Shown here: positions 21,219 to 30,437 of the stretch, piece after piece
Layout: every line of letters begins with the position of its first letter
How positions within the stretch are numbered: the first letter of the stretch is position 1
Assembly (NCBI GenBank): GCA_026913215.1
Contig: JAPTYK010000001.1
Span: 2,728,001-2,792,000 of the forward strand
DNA length: 64,000 bases
Reading direction: 5' to 3'
From: Streptomyces diastatochromogenes
GTDB lineage: Bacteria > Actinomycetota > Actinomycetes > Streptomycetales > Streptomycetaceae
Made by a program: the position numbers and the translations under genes
The notes under the pieces: generated by a model
The model's input: the letters and a program-made list of their open reading frames with translations, nothing else
What the model was told of the DNA's origin: nothing
Database searches by the model: none

Positions 21219-22681
21219 TCAGCACCAGCGCGCCGCCGCCGAGGCCGAGGCCGATCGCGCTGAGGCCCATGACGATGTTCCCGGTGCGGCGCCGGTCTCG
21301 GAGAGCGCGCCCTGGGGGCCGTGGTTCTTCCCGTCGGAGTCGCCGTAGCCGCCCGAGTCCCCGTAGCCACCGGAGTCGCCGTAGCCACCGGTGCTGCCAC
21401 CGCCGTTGTCACCGCCGCCGTCGGACGATCCGCCGCTGTTCGAACCCCCGTCGGTCGAGCCCCCGTCGGAGCCGCCGTTGGAGCCGCCGCTCGTGTGGTC
21501 GGTGGGCGTCGGGGTGGGAGTCGGGGTCGGCGTGGGGGTCGGGGTCGGCTCCGTGGGCGTCGGGGTCGGCTCGGTCGGCGTGGGGGTGGGCGTGGGCTCC
21601 GCACAGGACGGCAGGTCGCCGTTGAACGGATAGGCGTGCATCTCCTGCCCGCCGCCGCCGTTGACCTCGGAGCTGTGGGTCAGGTTGCCGGTGGTGAAGA
21701 AGCGGCCGTTCATGCCGGGCATCGTCACCGTCGTCGTACTGGCCTGGTTGCCGACGAGCACGCTGCCCGCGAACTGGGCCGTGCCCTCGAACTTGACCGT
21801 GGTGGCGTCGGGGAAGTTCCACAGGACCCGCTCGCGCAGGCCGTCCGGCAGCTGGTTGATGTACGAGTCGACGGTGCGGTCGGCGCCGAGGACGTTGACG
21901 AGGACGGTCGCGCCGGCCGGGATCTTGTCGAAGCGGATGCCCTGCTGGCCGCCGGTCGACGACTCCAGGTCGAAGTCGACGTTGAAGACCTGGAGCGCCG
22001 AGGTGCCGTCCCCCGTGAAGAGCGTCTCGTAGTTGTTGTTGACGGCGGTGCCGGTGGGGGTGCGGGAGGCGCCGTTCACGTACGCGTAGCAGTGGCTCGC
22101 GTCGGTGAGCTGACCCCGGAGCGCCTTGTACGGGTCGGCGGCGCGGCGTCGTGGACGGGGCCGGGCTGACCGTGCCGGAGAGGGTGCCCCGTACCGCACG
22201 ACGCCGCTGACCGTGCCCTCCTCGGCGAGCAGGCGCTGGCCGGAGGCGACCGTCAGGTTCTTGCCGACGGTGAGGAAGTCGGTGCCGTTCTCGGGCGGGA
22301 TCCGCGAGCCGACGCCGACGATGCCGACGTTGTAGACGGCGGAGACGCCCGCCCTCTTGTTCTGGTCGAAGCCGCCGAGGACGACGACCTTGCCCTCGGC
22401 CTCGGCCGCCGATTCGCGGACGAGGAAGTCGCCGCCGACGAAGATGTTGATGTTGTTGTCGCGGTAGGTGACGGGGCCGTTGCCGTTGTCGTCGGGGTAC
22501 TCCGGGGGCAGTTGCCCGGCTTGCAGGGGCCGAGGCCACCGGGCAGCGGGTCGGCGTGGCCGGTGACGGCGAGCGCGCCGACGAGGGCGGTCGCTCCGAT
22601 CGTGGACGCGGCGATGAGGGCGAGGCGGCGCCGGTCGCGTCGGCGTTCGCGGGAATTCTTTCCATATCGGGCAATATGCAA
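21187..22681 (-). CDS. Choice-of-anchor A family surface protein with LSETG sorting signal
   Basis: A secretion signal ([20 protein letters not shown]) is followed by an ice-binding-like/choice-of-anchor A domain ([80 protein letters not shown]). A Thr-Pro repeat linker ([12 protein letters not shown]), a Gly/Ser/Asp region with GGYGDS repeats, and the C-terminal sorting triad LSETGA, a hydrophobic helix and RRRRRRMS complete it. The best start is the TTG at 22681; no clear ribosome site is seen, so it is tentative. Frame shifts near 22510, 22160 and 21285. Likely displayed on the cell wall by a class E sortase. Confidence 0.75.
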
Positions 22682-22766
22682 AGGGGACGAAAATGGCGAC
22701 GCCCCACGCGGAGCGCCGCCACTTTCACACCCGTGCGGTCAGGCGCACACCACCCGACCTGCGCGA

Positions 22767-23622
22767 TCAGGCGCTTTTGAGCTCCTGCCGCTGCCGGCCG
22801 AGGCCCTCGATCTCCAGCTCGACCACGTCGCCGGGGCGCAGGTACGGCTGGGCTCGGGCTGCCCCATGGCGACGCCCGCGGGCGTGCCGGTGTTGATGAC
22901 GTCGCCCGGGTACAGGGTCATGAAGCGGCTGACGTAGCGGACGACCTCCGCGACCGGGAAGATCTGGTCCGAGGTGTGGCCGTCCTGCTTCAGCTCGCCG
23001 TTGACCCACAGCTTCAGGGAGAGGTCCTGCGGGTCCGGCACCTCGTCGGCGGTGACGAGCCAGGGGCCGAGCGGGTTGAAGGTCTCGCAGTTCTTGCCCT
23101 TGTCCCAGGTGCCGCCGCGCTCGATCTGCCACTCGCGCTCGGAGACGTCGTGCGCGAGCGCGTACCCGGCGACGTGCGCGAGGGCCTCCTCGTCGGTCTC
23201 CAGGTAGCGGGCGGTGCGGCCGATGACGATCGCGAGCTCCACCTCCCAGTCGGTCTTCACCGAGCCGCGCGGCACGAGCACGGTGTCGTCCGGGCCGACG
23301 ACGGTGTCGGGGGCCTTGAGGAAGACGACGGGCTCGGCGGGGGTGGCCTGGCCGGTCTCGGCGGCGTGCCCGTGGTAGTTCAGCCCGATGCACACGACCT
23401 TGCCGATGCGGGCGACCGGCGGGCCGACCCGCAGCCCGGCGGCGTCGAGCGCGGGCAGCACACCGGCGCCGGCGGCGGCTGGACGCGGTCGAGGGCGGAG
23501 GCGTCGGCGAGCAGACTGCCGTCGATGTCGTCGACGAGGGCGGACAGGTCGCGGAGCGTTCCGTCCTGGTCGAGCAGGGCGGGACGCTCGGCTCCCGGCG
23601 GCCCGACACGCAGCAGCTTCAT
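22767..23622 (-). CDS. Fumarylacetoacetate hydrolase family protein
   Basis: The start MKLLRVGPPGAERPALLDQD is followed by the FAH catalytic domain: GKVVCIGLNYHGHAAETG, EPVVFLKAPDTVVGPDD, DWEVELAIVIGRTARYL (metal-binding Glu residues), GTWDKGKNCETFNPLGPWLV and PGDVINTGTPAGVAMG. Family members hydrolyse or isomerise beta-diketo acids such as 2-hydroxyhepta-2,4-dienedioate in aromatic-compound degradation. The substrate is not given by context. Two frame shifts, near 23480 and 22845. Inverted repeats upstream suggest a GntR-type operator. Confidence 0.85.
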
Positions 23623-23672
23623 GGTCTTCTCCTGTGGTCGAGGTGGGCCCGGAAGGGCCCTGAGGTGCCCGG

Positions 23673-23711
23673 CCGATGGAGTGCGGCCATCGGAGGATTG
23701 GCCGATCCTCC
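23673..23711. promoter_or_regulatory. Two adjacent inverted repeats upstream of the FAH-family gene
   Basis: CCGATGG/CCATCGG (23673-23693) and GGAGGAT/ATCCTCC (23692-23711) share two bases. The second, with its TTGG flank, looks like an operator for a GntR-type regulator. Both lie 50-90 bp before the start codon. Confidence 0.45.
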
Positions 23712-23756
23712 AAGACATTGGTTCAGCCCGCAAGACCCCGTTCACACCCTGGACCC

Positions 23757-24477
23757 TTACGCGGCGGTAACCGCGGTCGCCGCCTCCGGCGCGTCCCGGT
23801 AGAGGAAGGCCCGCTCCACGGCCGTCCAGGTGGTGCTGGTGACGAGGTAGAGCGCGGCGGCCAGGGGCACGACCGCGACCGAGACCAGGGTCGCGAAGGA
23901 GAGCAGCGGCAGGTACCGGGCCATGCCCGCGGCCACCCCGGCCCCGGCTGCCCGGCTCCACCGCGACCGGCGCGGGCTGCCGCTTGGCCCTGCGGTAGTT
24001 GTACGTGGCGACGGCGCCCACGATCGCGAAGAGCACCAGGTAGACGAGCCCGGCCGGGCCGAGGACGCCACCGTGGGCGAGGGCGTCGGCGTAGTGGTCG
24101 CCCAGCGGGGCGGCGAGCAGGCTGTGCCCGGCCATCCGCCCGCTGGAGAACAGGTGGTACATCAGCATGAACGCGGGCGCCTGCAGCAGGCTCGGCAGAC
24201 ACCCGGCGAGCGGCGACACCTTCTCCTCGGCGTGCAGCTCCATGATCGCCTTCTGCATCCGCTCCGGGTTCTTGGCGTGCTTCTTCCGGATCGCCGCGAG
24301 CTGCGGAGCCAGCCGCGTCCTCGCCTTCTGCCCCCGGGCCGCGGCCCGGGAGAGCGGATGGACGGCGAGCCGTACGAGCAGGGTGAAGAGGACGATCGCG
24401 GCGGCCGTGGCGCCGCCGGCGAACAGCGGCTGGAGCAGGTCGGCGAGCCGCTCGACCAGGGATGCGAAGACGTTCAA
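23757..24477 (-). CDS. YidC/Oxa1-family membrane protein insertase (paralogue)
   Basis: About 240 residues. Helix 1 is AAAIVLFTLLVRLAVHPLSR with the functionally important Arg, followed by the cytoplasmic hairpin QKARTRLAPQLAAIRKKHAK, then LAGCLPSLLQAPAFMLMYHL and three more hydrophobic segments. It is shorter than the main YidC and lacks a long C-terminal basic tail. The TTG start at 24477 has GGAGG 8 bp upstream. The preceding gene is the DUF6412 protein that commonly accompanies this paralogue in Streptomyces. One frame shift near 23950. Confidence 0.8.
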
Positions 24478-24564
24478 GGGAGCCCTCCGTGGGGTCTCGT
24501 CGTGCCGGGGTGCGGGAATTCGGCATGACGGATCCGCGGGGAGGCGCCCAGTGCTGTACGGGTC

Positions 24565-24634
24565 GTACTGACTGACTGGCTGTACTGACTGACTGGCTGT
24601 ACTGACTGGCCGGCTGTACCGGCCGGCTGTACGG
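24565..24634. repeat. Short tandem repeat (GTACTGACTGACTGGCT units)
   Basis: Four to five decaying units between the DUF6412 gene and yidC, ending in CCGGCTGTA copies. The direct CTGACTGACTGGC pattern and the CCGGC inverted pairs look non-coding. Confidence 0.7.
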
Positions 24635-24639
24635 GCTCC

Positions 24640-24935
24640 CTACGCGGCCGTCGGAAGGAGACGGCCGGGAGCGCGGGTCTGCGACGCCCCGCGGCGTCGG
24701 GATCGCGCTGGGGCAGGAAGGCGGTGCGCCGCTCGCGGTCGCGTATCGCGGTGCGGACCGCGGTGGGCGGCACGGCCGGGGCCGTACGGGCGCCGAAGAG
24801 GGCGCAGACGACGCCGGTGGCGGCGAGGGCGACGGCGGCGGAGAGGCTCGCGCCGTCGGAGAGGAGCAGGTCGGCGAGGGCGAGGAGGAAGAACAAGGGC
24901 GCGACGAAGCGCAGCACCAGGGCCCTGACCGTCAT
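24640..24935 (-). CDS. DUF6412-like small membrane protein
   Basis: A short protein: LRFVAPLFFLLALADLLLSD and SLSAAVALAATGVVCALFGA form two membrane segments, followed by the conserved tail VRTAIRDRERRTAFLPQRDP DAAG. After one frame shift near 24690 it ends with RAPGRLLPTAA at 24640, which fits the family's usual C-terminus. Without the shift the frame runs on through simple repeats to 24474, which looks artificial. It sits directly upstream of the yidC paralogue in the same direction, which suggests a shared function at the membrane; none is proven. Confidence 0.6.
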
Positions 24936-25023
24936 CCCGCCACCTCCTCCCGACTCTCGACCGCCGTCTCACGGGGAGGACGCACGGGAGGGCACGGAAG
25001 TTCCCGCACGCCGCCCAGAAGAC

Positions 25024-25572
25024 TCAGGAACCGCTCGAACCGCCCGAACCGCTCTCGTGCTCCAGCGGAACGAGCAGGCGGCGGGGCCGGAGGAACGCCC
25101 GGCTGACGGGATCGGCGGGGTCGGGGTCGAGCCCGGCGCCGGGCCGCATCTCGATGCCGGCGAGCGGCACGACGACGCCGCACGAGGCGCAGAAGTCGTA
25201 CGGATCGAGTTCGGCGCCGCAGTCGGCGTGGTGGAAGTGGCGCAGCGGTACGCCCCGGGGACCTCGGCCCGGCCCCAGGTGCCGAGCGCGCGCAGGACGG
25301 GCCAGAGGGCGAGTCCGCGCGCGGTGAGCACGTACTCGTCGCGCGGGGCGACTCCTGGTAGCGCCGCCGGTCGAGGACGCCGGCCTCCACGAGGGCCTGG
25401 AGGCGGGCGGCGAGGACCGCGCGGGGGCGCCGAGGTGGGCGAGGAAGTCGCTGTAGCGCCGGACGCCGTAGAAGGCGTCGCGCACGACGAGCAGGGTCCA
25501 GCGCTCGCCGATGACCTCCAGGGAGCGGGCGATGGAGCACTGCTGCTGGGCGTAGTCCTTGCCGAGAGCCAT
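25024..25572 (-). CDS. HxlR-family transcriptional regulator
   Basis: A winged-helix regulator with the family start YAQQQCSIARSLEVIGERWT LLVVRDAFYGVRRYSDFLAH, then VLAARLQALVEAGVLDRRRY and RDEYVLTARGLALWPVLRAL. The redox- or ligand-sensing Cys of the family is present in QQQCSIA. The C-terminal extension has CGAELDPYDFCASCG, a possible zinc site. Three frame shifts (near 25430, 25355 and 25260). It is divergent from an MFS exporter gene and two palindromes lie between, the usual arrangement for a repressor controlling an efflux pump. Confidence 0.8.
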   Translation of the reverse strand: MALGKDYAQQQCSIARSLEVIGERWTLLVVRDAFYGVRRYSDFLAHLGAPARSSPPASRPSWRPASSTGGATRSRPARRVRAHRARTRPLARPARARHLGPGRGPRGVPLRHFHHADCGAELDPYDFCASCGVVVPLAGIEMRPGAGLDPDPADPVSRAFLRPRRLLVPLEHESGSGGSSGS

Positions 25573-25593
25573 GGCCCCATCGTACCGACCACA

Positions 25594-25637
25594 GGTTCAT
25601 TCACCGAACCGACCTGCTACGGTGAGTTCAATCACCG
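25594..25637. promoter_or_regulatory. Paired palindromes between HxlR and MFS genes
   Basis: GGTTCattcaccGAACC (25594-25610) and CGGTGAgttcaaTCACCG (25620-25637). The two sites also share the direct repeat TTCAnTCACCGAACCGA. They cover both divergent promoters and are the probable HxlR operators. Confidence 0.6.
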
Positions 25638-25661
25638 AACCGACGGGTGGAGGTCCCTGCC

Positions 25662-27019
25662 ATGCCCCAGCTCGCCGCCACACCCGCACCGCGCCACCCA
25701 CGCCCGTCGCCCGCCCCGGGCGACCCTCGCCGTCACGGCCGCCGCCACCGCGGTCGCGCTGATGAACTACACGGCCCCGATGCTGACCCTCCCGGACATG
25801 GCCGCCGCGTTCGGAACCCCGCCCTCCGCCCAGGCCTGGCTGCTCAACGGCACCCCCCTCGGCCTCGCCGTCCTCCTCCTGGTGGCCGGCAGCCTCGCCG
25901 ACGCGCACGGCCGGCGCCGGGTCTTCCTCCTGGGCACCCTCACCCTCGGCCTCACCACCGCCCTCGGCGCCCTCGCCGGCTCGACGCTCACCTTCACCCT
26001 GGCCCGCATCGCCCAGGGCGCGGCCAGCGCCGCCGTCCTCGCCGGCAGCCTGGGCCTCCTCGCCCACGCGTACCCGGCGGGCCGCGACCGGATCCGGGCC
26101 ACCGGCATCTGGGGCGCCTCCGTCAGCGGCGGCATCGCCCTCGGCCCCTCCTCGCGGGCGCCCTCAGCCTCGCCGACTGGCGCCTGGCGTACGCGACGCT
26201 GGGCGCGGCGGCCCTCCTGACCGCGGCCGTGGGAACCCGCACCCTGGCACGGGAGGAGAAGGTCTCCGGCGCCCCCGCCCCGACACGGCGGGCGCCCTGG
26301 CCCTCGGCCTGGCCCTGACCGCCCTCCTCACCGCCCTCACCCTCGGCCGGGACGGCTGGCTGCGGACCCCGGTGGGCCTCCTGCTGCTGGCGTCGGCCGC
26401 CCTCACGGCCCTGTTCGTCCTGGTGGAGCACCGGAGCCGCACCCCCATGATCGACCTGGGACTGCTGCGGAGGCCCGCCTTCCTGACCTCGACGCTCGGG
26501 GCGCTCTTCACGGGCCTCGCGGTCATCGGCCTGTTCAGCGTGCTCCCGCCCTGCTCCAGAGCCGTGCCGGAATGTCCCCCCTGGCCTCGGCGTCCCTCTT
26601 CCTCCTCTGGTCGGGCACCGCGTTCGTGGTGGCCCTCCAGGCGCGCCGCCTCGCGGGCCGGCTCTCCGCCACCCACCAACTCGCCGTCGGCTTCACCCTG
26701 TCCGCCGCGGGCGTCCTCGCCCTCCTCGGCGCCCTCGACGGCCCCTGGCCCCGTCTCCTCCCCGGCCTCCTGGCCGCCGGCGTCGGCAGCGGCCTCCTGA
26801 ACGCGGCCCTCCCCGCCTCGCCGTCGACTCCGTGCCCCCGAGCGGGCCGCGATGGGCTCCGGCGCCAACAACACCGCCCGCTACATCGGCTCCTCCGCCG
26901 GCGTCGCCCTGACCCTGGCCCTCCTGACGACGGGCCCGGACACCGCCCTCCTCGTCTCGGCCGCCCTGGCCCTCACCGGCGCCGCCCTCACCCTCGCACT
27001 GGGCCGGAAGCGCCCCTGA
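25662..27019 (+). CDS. MFS drug-efflux transporter (DHA2-type, 14 helices)
   Basis: A proton-driven exporter. The start MPQLAATPAPRHP has GGAGG upstream. Family motifs include TAVALMNYTAPMLTLPDMAA, motif A as GSLADAHGRRRVFLLG, motif C-like RIRATGIWGASVSGGIALGP, and late helices GSGANNTARYIGSSAGVALT. Hydrophobic segments and length fit DHA2 exporters of drugs or small metabolites. Five frame shifts (near 25715, 26150, 26280, 26550 and 26820) break it in C/G runs. It is divergent from, and probably repressed by, the HxlR protein. Confidence 0.8.
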
Positions 27020-27851
27020 TCACCCCTCCGCCGACACCAGCTTCGCCCACACCACCAACCGGTAGGTGCTCGTGAACTCGGGCGTGCAGGTGGTGAGGGT
27101 GAGATAGGCCCCGGGAGCGTCGTACCCATAGGACGGCTTCACGAGGGACCTCGGCACGGCCCGGATCACCCCGACATCACGCGGCGACGTCGACCCCAGA
27201 ACAAGATCGACCCGATAGACGTAGGTACGCGCCCGCGTACGCACCACGATCTCGTCCCCCCGCCCCAGCCGATTCACGTACCGAAACGGCTCACCATGCG
27301 TGTTCCGATGCCCGGCCACCGCGAAGTTCCCCACCCTCCCGGGCCCCGCCGTGCCGGGATAGTGCCCCACGTACCCCTTGTCGAGCACCGCCCGCTTGGA
27401 AACCCCTCGGCCACGGGAACGACCAGCCCGAGCCGAGGAATCCGAAGAACGGCGAAGGCACCGGAGGAGGAAGGAGGACCGGCAGACGCGGCGGCACCCC
27501 ACCCGCCCCGGAACCGGAGTCGACCCCGGCCCCGGGCTCGGCCTCACTCCCGGCCCCCGCCTCGGGCTCAGCCCCGGCCCCGGCCCCGGCCCCAGTCCCA
27601 GTCCCGGCCCCGGACACGGCCTCGGGCCCCGGAGAGACATCCCACTCCCTCTCCAGGACGCGCACCTCCCCGAGGGCCTCGGCGCGGGCCTCCCGATTCG
27701 TCCACCAGAGCTGATGGACGACAAGAAGCAGGATGAGAACCCCGCAGGTGACGGCGGTCTCGGCGCCCAGCCACAGCGCGCGGGCGCCCGTACGAGATCG
27801 TCCTCCCCCCTGGACGACCACCGGCACCCGCTCCCGCACCCTGGCCCGCAC
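27020..27851 (-). CDS. Class E sortase
   Basis: The N-terminal membrane anchor is AVTCGVLILLLVVHQLWWTN. A Gly/Ala/Glu-rich linker of short repeats (GAGTGTGAGAGAGAEPEAG) follows, then the catalytic barrel with His in FAVAGHRNTHGEPFRYV, Cys in YLTLTTCTPEFTSTYRL and the Arg in the same strand. Class E sortases of actinobacteria recognise LAXTG signals, such as those of the two surface proteins in this window. The start is uncertain (GTG near 27851). One frame shift near 27420. It is convergent with the MFS gene, with no gap. Confidence 0.85.
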
Positions 27852-27905
27852 GCGGGGCACCCTAAGCGCTGAGGCGCCAACTCTCCAGGCCCGTACAGCA
27901 GTACG

Positions 27906-28910
27906 GTGAAGGGCATGCGCTCTGACACGCCTGCCGCCCACATCACCGAAGCCGAGCGACTGCTGCGCACGGCAGCCCAGTACCCCGGCGACCGGGAACC
28001 CCTCTACCTCCAGGCCGCGGCCCACCGAGAACTGGCGGGAGACCGCGAGGCCGCGACCGCCCTCTACGACACCCTCCTCTCCGGAGAGCCGGCGAACCCC
28101 CACCTCATCAGGGCGCTGAAAGCCGCGAACCTGTGGGAGTACGGCCACGAGGCCGAGGCACGGGCGATCATCGACGGCGTGAGACGCGCGCGCCCCTCGG
28201 ACGCGACGGCCTGGGAAACCCTGGCGGAAACACTGGAAGCCCACGACGAACTGGAAGCCGCGGAATCCACGCTGACCGAAGCCGCGACCCTCCTGGCCGG
28301 CCCGGAAGACCTCCCCCACGCCACCCAGTCGCTCCTCACCACCCGCCACCGCATCCGCCGCATGCTGGCCCGTGACCACGACGCCTGGGACGACCGCGCG
28401 GACCGCCTCCACACCGGCACGGTGGCACTGGACGAACTCCACGACCCGAAGCGCCTCTGGTCCCTCGGCTCCTCCGACCCCGCCGAACTCCAAGCCGAGA
28501 TCACCCGCCTCCGCTCCGAACTCGGCACCTACCGCACCGCCCTCTCCCGCCCCTTCCCGGTCGCCGTCCTCCACTGGCCCGAACGAGAACTCGACGAGCT
28601 CCTCGCCGCCTACCCGGAACTCGAAGCCGAGTACCCCACCTACCGCGCCCACCTGACAGACATCGAAGCCTCCCTCCGCGAACTCTCCGCCGCCGGCACC
28701 CCCAACCTCGGCATCGTCCGCGCCACCGTCCCCTCCTACGAAGCCTTCGCCGCCTCCGAATCCACCCACCCCTCCCACCCCGACCTCCTCCCCCAATACG
28801 CCACCACCCTCGCCGCCCGCGGCCGCGCAACCCCCTGGCCCCCGGCCCAGGGGGCAGAGTGCTGGTGCGGGTCGGGGCGGACTTATGGGGAGTGCCACGG
28901 GGCGGAGTGA
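27906..28910 (+). CDS. Tetratricopeptide-like protein with C-terminal SEC-C motif
   Basis: An intact protein of about 332 residues. Helical repeats run from residue 10 to about 150 (for example EPLYLQAAAHRELAGDREAA TALYDTLL and DATAWETLAETLEAHDELEA). The C-terminus is AECWCGSGRTYGECHGAE, the zinc-binding CxC-x8-CH SEC-C motif found in SecA and many stress or nuclease-linked proteins. Start is GTG at 27906, or ATG at 27915. The partner is unknown. It ends 28 bp before the Vsr gene, but codon use and content do not make it an obvious member of the defence island. Confidence 0.8.
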   Translation: MKGMRSDTPAAHITEAERLLRTAAQYPGDREPLYLQAAAHRELAGDREAATALYDTLLSGEPANPHLIRALKAANLWEYGHEAEARAIIDGVRRARPSDATAWETLAETLEAHDELEAAESTLTEAATLLAGPEDLPHATQSLLTTRHRIRRMLARDHDAWDDRADRLHTGTVALDELHDPKRLWSLGSSDPAELQAEITRLRSELGTYRTALSRPFPVAVLHWPERELDELLAAYPELEAEYPTYRAHLTDIEASLRELSAAGTPNLGIVRATVPSYEAFAASESTHPSHPDLLPQYATTLAARGRATPWPPAQGAECWCGSGRTYGECHGAE

Positions 28911-28938
28911 CACACCGGACCGCCGGCAGAATGCAGGT

Positions 28939-29421
28939 GTGTCCGAAGCCGTTCCGTCCTCCCCCGCCGTCTCGGCCCGCATGAGCCGGCAGCCCAGCAA
29001 GGACACCGCCGCCGAGCTCGCGGTCCGCCGACTGATCCACGCAGCCGGCCTGCGCTACCGCGTCGAGTTCCCGGTTCCGGGCATGGCCCGACGACGGATC
29101 GACGTGGCTTTCACCTCCGTCAAGGTGGCCGTCCTGATCGACGGCTGCTTCTGGCACGGCTGCCCCGAGCACGCCACGCAGCCGAAGGCGAACGCCGAGT
29201 GGTGGCGACAGAAGCTCGACCGCAACATGGCACGCGACAAGGAGACGACCGAACACCTGGAGGCCCAGGGGTGGGCCGTCCTGCGGTTCTGGGAACATGA
29301 GCTCCCGGAGGACGTCGCGGCAACGGTCCACGTGGCCGTCGCCGGAAGGAGACGGTCACGGCCTCGACGGGGAGGCCCGGTGACGACCGGGGGTCAGGAC
29401 GGCCAGGGCACACATGGATGA
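28939..29421 (+). CDS. vsr: Very-short-patch-repair (Vsr) type endonuclease
   Basis: About 160 residues. After the family opening RMSRQPSKDTAAELAVRRLI HAAGLRYRVEFPVPG come the catalytic Asp in RRIDVAFTSVKVAVLIDGCF, the zinc/active-site motif FWHGCPEHATQPKAN, WWRQKLDRNMARDKE and the terminal WAVLRFWEHEL. Vsr nicks DNA at T:G mismatches made by deamination of 5-methylcytosine, and vsr genes sit beside cytosine methyltransferases, as here. In some predicted restriction systems Vsr-like proteins have also been proposed as the cutting enzyme. The GTG start is preferred because the methionine in RMSRQ is internal to the conserved opening. It overlaps the next gene by 8 bp. Confidence 0.9.
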   Translation: MSEAVPSSPAVSARMSRQPSKDTAAELAVRRLIHAAGLRYRVEFPVPGMARRRIDVAFTSVKVAVLIDGCFWHGCPEHATQPKANAEWWRQKLDRNMARDKETTEHLEAQGWAVLRFWEHELPEDVAATVHVAVAGRRRSRPRRGGPVTTGGQDGQGTHG

Positions 29422-30411
29422 TCCGCTTCGCTTCGTGGACGTCTGCTCCGGCGCGGGCGGGCTCGCCTCCGGACTGGAGGGCGCCGGTTTCACACCGGCT
29501 CTGCTGCTCGATCACGGCCCCCAGGCCTGCGAGACGATCCTCGCCAACCGGCCGCACTGGAACGTGCTCTGTCAGGACCTTGTCGATTTCCTGCCCGACG
29601 ACCATCCCGAATCCCTGGACGTCGACCTCCTGTCGGCGGGCCTGCCCCGGGTGAAGGCGTCGGCCGCACGGGGAGGACGGACGACGACCGGGAGCTGAGG
29701 CTCCTCGAAGCGACGGTCTACCTGCTCCACGCCGTTCAGCCACGAGCCCTGCTCCTGGAGAACCTGCCCGCGCTGGTCGGTTCTCCTGAGTACGCGTCGA
29801 TACGGTCCTTCATCAAGGCCGAGCTGACCCACCTCGGCTATCGCTTCCACTGGTTCGTACTGAACGCCGCCGACTTCGGCGTACCGCAGGAACGCAGGCT
29901 CGGAGTCCTGGTGGCGCTCAAGGAACCGTGGTTCCACGCCTTCACCCCGCCTGGCCCGACGGTCACCGAGCACGTCCCGGTGGGGCGGGTGCTGCTCCCT
30001 TCGATGAGGGCCCGCGGATGGAGTGATGCCGAGGAATGGGCCGCCCAGGCGACGGCGACCGCACCCACTCTGGTCGGAGGGTCGGAGAACCGCGGCGGTG
30101 CGGATCTGGGGCCGTCGGGCACCAAACGGGCATGGGCACGGATGGGGGTGAACGCGGGCTCGCTGGCCGACGAGGTCCCGGGACCCGATTACACGTGGCC
30201 GCGCTCGACCGACCCCGCCCTGATGGTGAAGATCACGGTGGACCAGGCTGCCCTCCTCCAGTCGTTCCCGCCGGAGTGGCACATCACGGGACGCAAGACC
30301 GCGCGGTACCGGCAGATCGGCCATGCCACTCCCCCGCCGGTGGGACGAGCGCTCGGCTCGGCCCTGGCCGAGGCGCTGCGGTGCCCCCTCGACGCGACGG
30401 ACAGGTGTTAG
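29414..30411 (+). CDS. Cytosine-5 methyltransferase-like protein lacking the catalytic PCQ motif
   Basis: Motif I is RFVDVCSGAGGLASGLEGAG and motif VI is ALLLENLPALV. Motif VIII is DFGVPQERRLGVL and motif X-like is YRQIGHATPPPVGRALG. Where motif IV should read PCQ the sequence is DLLSAGLPRVKASA, without the nucleophilic Cys. I see no in-frame alternative, and the frame break nearby (about 29670) comes after this motif, so the loss is not an error of that break. It may therefore be a non-catalytic partner or target-recognition subunit for the next gene, or have another function. About 332 residues. It overlaps vsr by 8 bp and precedes the second methyltransferase gene by 26 bp. Confidence 0.7.
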
Positions 30412-30437
30412 GGTTTTCTGTCCTAGACTTCCGGCAC

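Noticed and set aside
27906..28910. SEC-C protein as first gene of the defence operon
   Set aside because: It is co-directional and close to vsr, but it is a common stand-alone Streptomyces gene and there is no coupling; membership is not supported.
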